Source of the DNA: Metellina segmentata
Taxonomy: Eukaryota; Arthropoda; Arachnida; Araneae; Tetragnathidae
Assembly (NCBI GenBank): GCA_947359465.1
Contig: OX375872.1
Coordinates: forward strand, 142,866,171 to 142,930,170
Reading direction: 5' to 3'
DNA: 64,000 nt
Shown here: piece by piece, positions 57,765 through 64,000 of the stretch
Numbering within the stretch: the stretch's first letter is position 1
Layout of the letters: every line of letters starts with the position of its first letter
Program-made: the position numbers and the translations under genes
Notes under the pieces: model-generated
Told to the model about the DNA's origin: nothing
What the model saw: only the letters and a program-made list of their open reading frames with translations
Database searches by the model: none

Positions 57765-57914
57765 TATTTGACGTTGTCAGGTGATTGCCGCATCCTTGAC
57801 AAAAAGTGGCCATTGTGTCATATCACCTAAAACCAACCAACCATCCTTTGGAAAGAAATATCCCGTTGTGTTGCTCCAGTGGGACGGTAATTAAATATCT
57901 ACCTACCTACCTTT
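57765..57914 (+). repeat. SINE C fragment followed by SINE A tail
   Basis: Type C piece ending CACCTAAAACCAACCAACC (to 57843) and a type A end, CCCGTTGTGTTGCTCCAG to ACCTACCTACCT (57862-57914), inserted in the minisatellite region. Confidence 0.75.
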
Positions 57915-58234
57915 AGAAATAATCTATTGGTTCATTTCTTAGATTAGAGTCCTTTTGAAATATTATGTTGTTCCTTTTCTCAGAATAGAATAAACTGGAA
58001 ATATTTTATTGTCCATTTCCTTAGAATTGAATCCTTTGGAAAGATTCCATCAACTCGTTTCTTAGAATAGTATCCTTTGGAAAGATTCCATCCACTCGTT
58101 TCTTAGAATAGTATCCTTTGGAAAGATTCCATCCACTCGTTTCTTAGAATAGTATACTTTGGAAAGATTGTATTATATATTTCCTATGAAAATAATCGTT
58201 TAGAAAGAGATTATATCCCTTTTTACCTTAGTTT

Positions 58235-58320
58235 GATCTATTTTGACTTTCAAGGTGCAAGGGCCATATATTTGGCCGAGGTACGCCACATAAAGGATAT
58301 AAATATCGCTTGGGGCAACT
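58235..58320 (-). repeat. probable SINE C fragment
   Basis: GGTGCAAGGGCCATATATTTGG matches the type C core. Confidence 0.5.
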
Positions 58321-59619
58321 TAAGGTAGAGACTCCCATGTTTACTAGAGGCAGTATAAGCCCCATGGGAAAATAATAGATCACAAATGTATCACGGGATC
58401 GTAAAGCTCGTACACACTTAAGAAAGGAAGTGATTTTTTCTTGGCATTGAATCCCTTGGAAAGATTCTAGTGCTCTAAGCCATAAAATAGAATCCTTAGG
58501 AAAGATTTCAGCGCTCAGTTTTCATTCTCTTACCATAGAATAGAATCCTTCGAAAAGATTCCATGGATCCTTTACATTGAATAGAATTCATTTGGAAAGA
58601 TTTCAATCTTCGATTCATTACAATAGAATAATACGGAAAGATTTTATTAGAACATAGTATTTTAGAAATATTTGATCGTTTTCCTCTAGAATTGAGTCCA
58701 TTTATCTTTTGTTTGAAGTGGAATCCTTTAGAAAGATTATTTTGGTCAAAATGGGCAAAATTTATTTAAGCGTCATGCTGAGGAAACTTCTGGTTGCAAG
58801 GTGGAATTATGCGTGTGGTATTCTCATAAGATCCGTTGGAAAACTTTCCCAAGGATCCTATACCAAGAATAAGAGTGACGGATTCTTTACTAGTTCTCGT
58901 ATTCTAAGGAAATAACAGTGGAAGAGTTTGAAGGAATTTAATAAAATCTGTTTTAAGGAATCGATTTTATGAAAGAAGCAATGGAATTATTCTGAAGGTC
59001 GAAAGAATCGACGGGTTCTTTCAATAAATAGATGCGTTAATTCAGCCATTACGTGTGTTGCGGTGCAATAGCAATACTACTCTACTCGGAAATCTTTAAA
59101 TCTATAATCTTCGTATATTTGAGGCGAACAGACAGTAAAAAATAAATACAGCTCTGTAAAAAATACCAAACGTCGCACTTCCAAATCGCATTCAATTACT
59201 TTGTTCGCTCAAAATTATCTGAACTTTAAAACTGGAGGGAAACAAACTACACTCTTTATACCCCTACCGTGGTTTATAGTAATTATATTCCTTAAAGAAC
59301 CTATAATTTTGCAGTAGACTAATATGCTTAAATCAAGTTTATATATATGTGCTACACATTCTTCATTAACTAATCCATCTTGATGGATAGTTAGTTCCTC
59401 TTCGACACCTTCACATTGCCTATTTGTGGCTAATCACTGAACGTATCATCGTTTCGAACCCTTTGACGGGTTCACACTCATACTGAACCTTGCAGAATGC
59501 AGTCTCTTCACTGTATGACTTCTAACCACGTTTGACTTTCTTAACCAATATAATCTATCCAAACGATACCTTTGTAATGAAAGTATCAATAAAATTTGTC
59601 TAAATTGTTCTAATATTTT

Positions 59620-59845
59620 GAGGTTGGTTTTTGGTGTTTAATAACACATGCGCCATATTTGGCCAGACTCCAAATAAAAGGCATACATTATCAAGTAAAT
59701 AGACCTACACGCAGAACACAGCGAAAGTTTTACTGACACATAAGAGAGAAATACACCCATGCATGACAGGAATTGAGCTTGCTTCGACTAAACCTCGAAG
59801 GTTGCTAGCTCAATGGACATATCCACTGAGCCACGACAGCCACTC
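59620..59845 (-). repeat. SINE type C, near full length
   Basis: On the minus strand a tRNA-like head (GTGGCTCAGTGGATATG A box; CGAGGTTTAGTCGAAGC B-box region) leads into the type C body (GTAAAACTTTCGCTGTG ... CTGGCCAAATATGGCGC) and ends AACACCAAAAACCAACC. It defines the type C unit for the fragments elsewhere. Confidence 0.75.
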
Positions 59846-61165
59846 TATTTTGAGGAAATGACCTATAAAATTTTTCCAATTGATTCTATTCTAACGGATG
59901 GATCAATGGGAATCTTTCCAAAGGATCATTTTCTAAGGAAAAGACCAATGGAATCAATCCAAAGGATTATATTGTAAGGAAACTACACATATATTCATTC
60001 CAAAGGATTCTAGTTTAAGGAAAGTACGTAGAGGGAGAGAGGGGGGGGGAGAATGATTCCAAAGGATCCTATTATAGGGAAAGGACCAATATAATATTTG
60101 TTAAGGTTGAAATAATCCATTGATTCTTTTAACTAATAGATGGTAACACATATATATAGTCATTATACGTGTGTTGTGTGGCAGTATAAATTCTGGAGGT
60201 TTGTGTAATTTATAATCTTTAATTATTTGACTGTTATACGATAGACATGAAAGATGCAGGGGTAATTCAATTACCTTTAGATAACCTTAAGATTTTACAT
60301 TAGTAGCCAATCGTTGAACTCAACATCGTTTGAAATTTACCCCCTCAGTGGGTTTACGTAAATAATTCGATCCTTGACCTGTAGTCTTCGCTGTATTACT
60401 TCGAACCAGTTTTAACATCATTGATCAATAAATTATTTCCAATGGTTTCAATTGTATGGAAATGACAAATAAAATTATCAATCATATTCTGAGGAAATGA
60501 TCCCTATAGAATCTTTCCAGAGGATCCTATTCTATGGAAAGGAGACCTATCGAATATTTCCTAAGGATCCTATTCTAATTAAAGGGCCAAGGAATCTTTC
60601 CAAGAGATTATTTTCAATGGAAAAACTGATATAATCTTTTGAAGAATTATATTATGTGGAAATGTGCAGTAGAATCGTTCCAAAGAATACATTTCTAAGG
60701 AAATTGCCGATGTAATTTTTCTGAACGTTTCGATTCTAAGGAAATAAACAGAATATTTCTTGAGATCCGAAAGAATCCATGAACTCTTTGTACTAATAGA
60801 TGCGGTAATCTAGTCTGTGGGGGAAAAGATACACTACATTACTCGGATATCTTGTGATGTCTACAAACCTTCTTTGCGAAATATGTCGTCCACCAAGACC
60901 TAACCCCTCTCGCTATAACGATGAGATATATCGGTCATCAAGATTTCCTCAGTTTCACAGATGACGAGGTTCCTCTTCAAGATAACCACCGAGAGTTTAA
61001 TAATCATCAAAGTCTGAGATGAACAAACAGGTGAAAAAATAGCAAATGTTGAACCTCCCAAGCGCAATCACCTCTTTCTTCCGTCTGAAAAATATCTGAC
61101 CTGTGAAACTTCAGGGGAACAAACCACAGTCCCGCTTTTTACCCCATCCGTGGTTTCTGTTTTCT

Positions 61166-61564
61166 CCTCCTTGGGTAGGCGGCGGCACGGGCGCGCAAGG
61201 CGGGCGCACTTGGGCGAAAAGCCCCATTCGGCATTATTCCGCGATGGTTCGCGGATGCAACTCTGCTCGCATCTGGAGCTGGTGGCATTGATCCAACGGA
61301 CACCCAACTCGACTATTCGCTGTATTTGGCCCCTTTTTTCATCTGCCAGCTGTAACTATAGCAACAGACTTTTGGTTGTCGTGTCCCTTAACTTGAGCGG
61401 CACAGGGGCAGGTGTTTAATTTTCGGCCCTCTTCGGAAACTTCGGCAGAGGACTGAAAAACTTTCAAGTAGTTTTTCGGGTGCTTGTTTCAGCTGCTTTC
61501 ACACACGTGGACAACGCTGCGTGAGAAGAGAGGAGGCTGGTTGACCAGTGTTGAGCAGGACGCA
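61166..61564 (+). promoter_or_regulatory. CpG-rich island, candidate promoter plus untranslated first exon
   Basis: G, C and CpG rise sharply (GCGGCGGCACGGGCGCGCAA, TTCCGCGATGGTTCGCGG). It contains E-box-like CAGCTG (61348) and CACGTG (61504), and GTAACTATAGCAAC (61352-61365), which resembles an RFX X-box. It ends GACGCAG followed by GTAAGG, a near-perfect splice donor (exon end about 61564). Overlapping 60-90-codon frames on both strands have no recognised motif. If real, the gene would continue beyond the window on the plus strand. Confidence 0.4.
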
Positions 61565-62252
61565 GGTAAGGATTGACTTTTAAAGGCATGTTTGGGATGA
61601 GGTGGAGGTTGCAATTCCTATCTTTTGATGGAGTGCTGGAAAGTTTTGAAGTGCGCTTGCTTGCTTTTGTATCTCTTGTTTGTAAGGTTTATTGACGGTT
61701 ATATAGTTTTGTATGAGCAGTAAAATTTCCAGAGTACAAGCTTTTTAATCAGAAAAATAAATCTTCGGAATTATCAAAATGATTTGACAAATCACCTCAA
61801 CAGCCAGTGTAATTTGGCTTGAGAAATTTAAGGCGCTACATGTTTCAGTGTTGAGTAGGAAGCAGGTAAGGATTAACTTTTGAACACATGTTGGATTAAG
61901 TTGAGGTTGCATTTCGTATGTTTTAATCGAGCGTTGGAAAGTTTTGAAGTGTACTTGCTTGCTTTACAAGGTTTGTAACAGTTACAAGGTTTTTATGTTT
62001 CTAAGGTTTCCAAAGTAGTAACTTTTTATTTAGATAAACAAATATGAACTTATCAAAGTAAATTTTATGAGACAGAAATTGCAATTTCTATTTTTTATGG
62101 TGTTCGAAAATTTTTAAGTGTGCTTGTTTGTTTTTGTGCTTTGTTTTGTAAGATTTATCACAGTTACATGGTTTTTTAAGTTACCCTTGCTTAGTTTTGT
62201 ATGGCTTTTTTCATCAAAGTTATATAGCTTCGTGTGGCCGCAAAGGTTTCCA

Positions 62253-62292
<40 letters not shown>

Positions 62293-64000
62293 ACCTTTTA
62301 ATAACAATAATAAATCTCCAGATTTATTAAAACAGACAAATCTTAATCTTACAAATTACCTCATGAGCTAGTGAAATTTGAGATACAAAAAGTTTCAGTG
62401 TTGAGCAGGAAGCAAGTAGGGATTGACTCTTAAACATATGCTAGATACGATTGAAGTTGTAATTAGTATCTTTTTTGATGGATTGTAGGAAAAGTTTAAA
62501 ATACGTTTGCTTGTTTTGAGTATTGGTTTTTAAGCTTCATCACGGTTACATGGCGCTTACTTGCTTCGGTATGTTTGGTTTTATCACTATTATATGACTT
62601 TGTGTGGCCATTAAAAATTACACAATACAAACTTTTCAATCAGAAAAATAAAAATCTTCGTAATTATCAAAATGGTTTCTCTTGACAAACTACCTCATAG
62701 CAACTGAAATTTGGGATTCAAAATGTTTCAGTGTTGAGCGGGATTGAGGTAGGGATTGACTCTTAAACGAAGGTTGGATGGTGAAATTCCTGTCTTTTGA
62801 TGGGGAGTTGGAAAGTTTGAAGTGCGCTTGCTTGTTTTTCTGTCTTTTTTCATCACGGATATATGACTTTTGTGGTTGATAAAATTTCCAGGGAGAAAAC
62901 TAATCTTACAAATAAATCGTTGGAATTATCAAAATGGTTTTCCCTACCAAATTGCTTCCATGAAGAGTGAAATTTGATTTGGAAAATTTGAGATTCAAAA
63001 TGTTGTAGCGTTGAGCAGTTAGAAGTTTGACTTTTATAAGCATGTTTGATGAGATGGAAGTTGCAGTTGCCATATTTTGATATAGAGTTGCAAAGTTTTG
63101 AAGCATGAGCAGGAAGCAGATAGTGCTTGCATGTTTCTTTATCTCTTATTTTTAAAGATTTATCACGGTTAAATGCTTTTGTGTGGCCGCTAAGAACTAC
63201 AGAATTCAAGTCTTTTATCAGAAAAAAATCTTCGAATTTTTTAAAGTAAATGTTGTAGAGAGAAATTGGCAATTCTATTTTTTATGGAGTGTTGTAAAGT
63301 TTTGAAGGGGGCTTGCTTTTTTTGTGAGTCGTGTTTTGTAGCGTTTATCACGATTACGTGGATTTCGTGTGCCCCCCCCCCCTTCCTCTAAGGTTCGCAG
63401 AATACATTAATTTTTTTTAATCAGAAAATCTTTGAACTTATCAAAGTGAATGTTGAATGAGATTGAAATCAAAATTTCTATTTTTGATGGAGTGAAGTTA
63501 AGTTTTGAGGTGCGCTTAACTGTTTTTATGTCTTTTCTGAATGGTTTATAACGGTTATATGGCTCTTATATTGCCGCTAAAGTTTACAGAATAAACTTTT
63601 TTCAGGAGAAGAAATCTCTAAAATTATTAAATAAATGTTAGATGATATACAAATTATAATTTCTATTTTGTTATGAAGTGCTAGGAAGTTGAAATGTGCT
63701 TGCTTGTTTTAGACTGTCTTGTTTTATCACGGGAAAATAGTTTTACGTTACCCCTTTAAGGTTTCCACAGTATAATTTTTAAAATTTGAAATATAAGTCT
63801 GAAAATAATAAAATGGTTTCTTGACAACTTACCTTCATAGCAAGTTAAATTTGCTTTGAAAAATTAATATACGTATTAAAAAATTTTTTTGGTTAAATTT
63901 GTAAAATAATTAGATAGATTGACTTATAAGTGCATGTTAGATTATAAAGAAATTGCAACTTCCGTTTTTGATAAAGTTTTGGAAGGTTTGGAATGGAGCT
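61548..64000 (+). repeat. diverged tandem array, units about 170-320 bp, running off the window
   Basis: Landmarks recur about ten times: GATGGAGTG.TGGAAAGTTTTGAAGTGCGCTTGCTTG-like (61628, 61927, 62097, 62478, 62799, 63080, 63284, 63487, 63674, 63972), TTATCACGGTTATATG, and AATCTTCG..ATTATCAAAATGG. Several units open with GTGTTGAGCAGGA.GCAGGTAAGG, a copy of the exon-end/donor of the island. A 139-codon minus frame (62853-63272) lies inside and is probably chance. Confidence 0.88.
62254..62288 (+). repeat. (TC)n microsatellite
   Basis: About 16 TC units inside the array. Confidence 0.98.

Larger units (their letters stand above)
57000..61165 (+). repeat. higher-order repeat, about 1.8-1.9 kb, with 40-bp minisatellite arrays
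   Basis: The module TAATAGATGCGGTAAT...CATTACGTGTGTTG appears at 57122, 59023 and 60793 (a partial at 60130). A second landmark, AACAAACCACA...CCCATCCGTGGTTT, is at 57350, 59245 and 61120. Between them lie imperfect copies of CCTTTGGAAAGATTCCA, forward at 57590-58740 and reverse-complemented at 59880-60770. Three exact units lie at about 58030-58160. Confidence 0.88.

Noticed and set aside
61068..61419. 60-90-codon frames on both strands in the CpG island
   Set aside because: Mutually overlapping, Arg/Ser/Pro-rich as expected from GC-rich DNA, no motif. The island is better read as promoter and untranslated exon.
62853..63272. 139-codon minus frame
   Set aside because: Lies entirely within the diverged tandem array and is not preserved in neighbouring units.

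Overview
This is a eukaryotic, AT-rich, repeat-dominated window, most likely from an arthropod and by my recollection of the transposase families an arachnid, probably a spider. The species call is inference. I recognise no complete host gene. Almost everything I can name is a DNA transposon, a tRNA-derived SINE or a tandem repeat. Reading frames above 100 codons are nearly all degraded transposases.

Layout. 0-1 kb: dead mariner transposase (minus strand). 2.5-6 kb: dense SINE cluster. 6.7-9.6 kb: Tc1-like element split by a TTAA-flanked element. 10-18 kb: degenerate tandem repeats, and a segmental repeat pair (11.1/15.4 kb) whose first copy carries nested SINEs. 17.8-20 kb: SINEs. 20.8-22.2 kb: second Tc1-like element (minus). 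23.7-27.2 kb: SINEs. 27.2-29.3 kb: second TTAA-type element hosting a long-TIR internally deleted element. 29.4-37 kb: SINEs plus Tc1 and mariner remnants. 37.2-39.1 kb: Tc1 and Tc3-like remnants. 39.5-40.5 kb: a GC-richer single-copy island. 41.4-44.5 kb: a hAT element inside a SINE, then exactly eight 269-bp tandem units that grew out of the hAT/SINE junction. 44.6-45.9 kb: Tc1-like element. 46.8-49.8 kb: two related DD41D elements side by side, the first with a single in-frame stop. 50.1-50.4 kb: a possible host 3' exon. 50.9-51.5 kb: Ty3/gypsy reverse transcriptase fragment. 52.1-53.4 kb: mariner remnant. 54.9-61.2 kb: tandem arrays, including 144-bp units with CRE-like sites and a 1.8-1.9 kb higher-order repeat. 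61.15-61.57 kb: CpG-rich island ending in a consensus splice donor. 61.57-64 kb: diverged repeat array that copies that donor region.

SINEs fall into three types. Types A and B share one body (about 230 bp) behind two different tRNA-like heads and with two different tails (ACCT or TTACCA repeats). Type C is unrelated and often abuts A. Several copies have 12-16 bp target-site duplications. Nesting gives a relative chronology at several loci. No CRISPR array, bacterial operon, rRNA or confident functional tRNA gene was seen.
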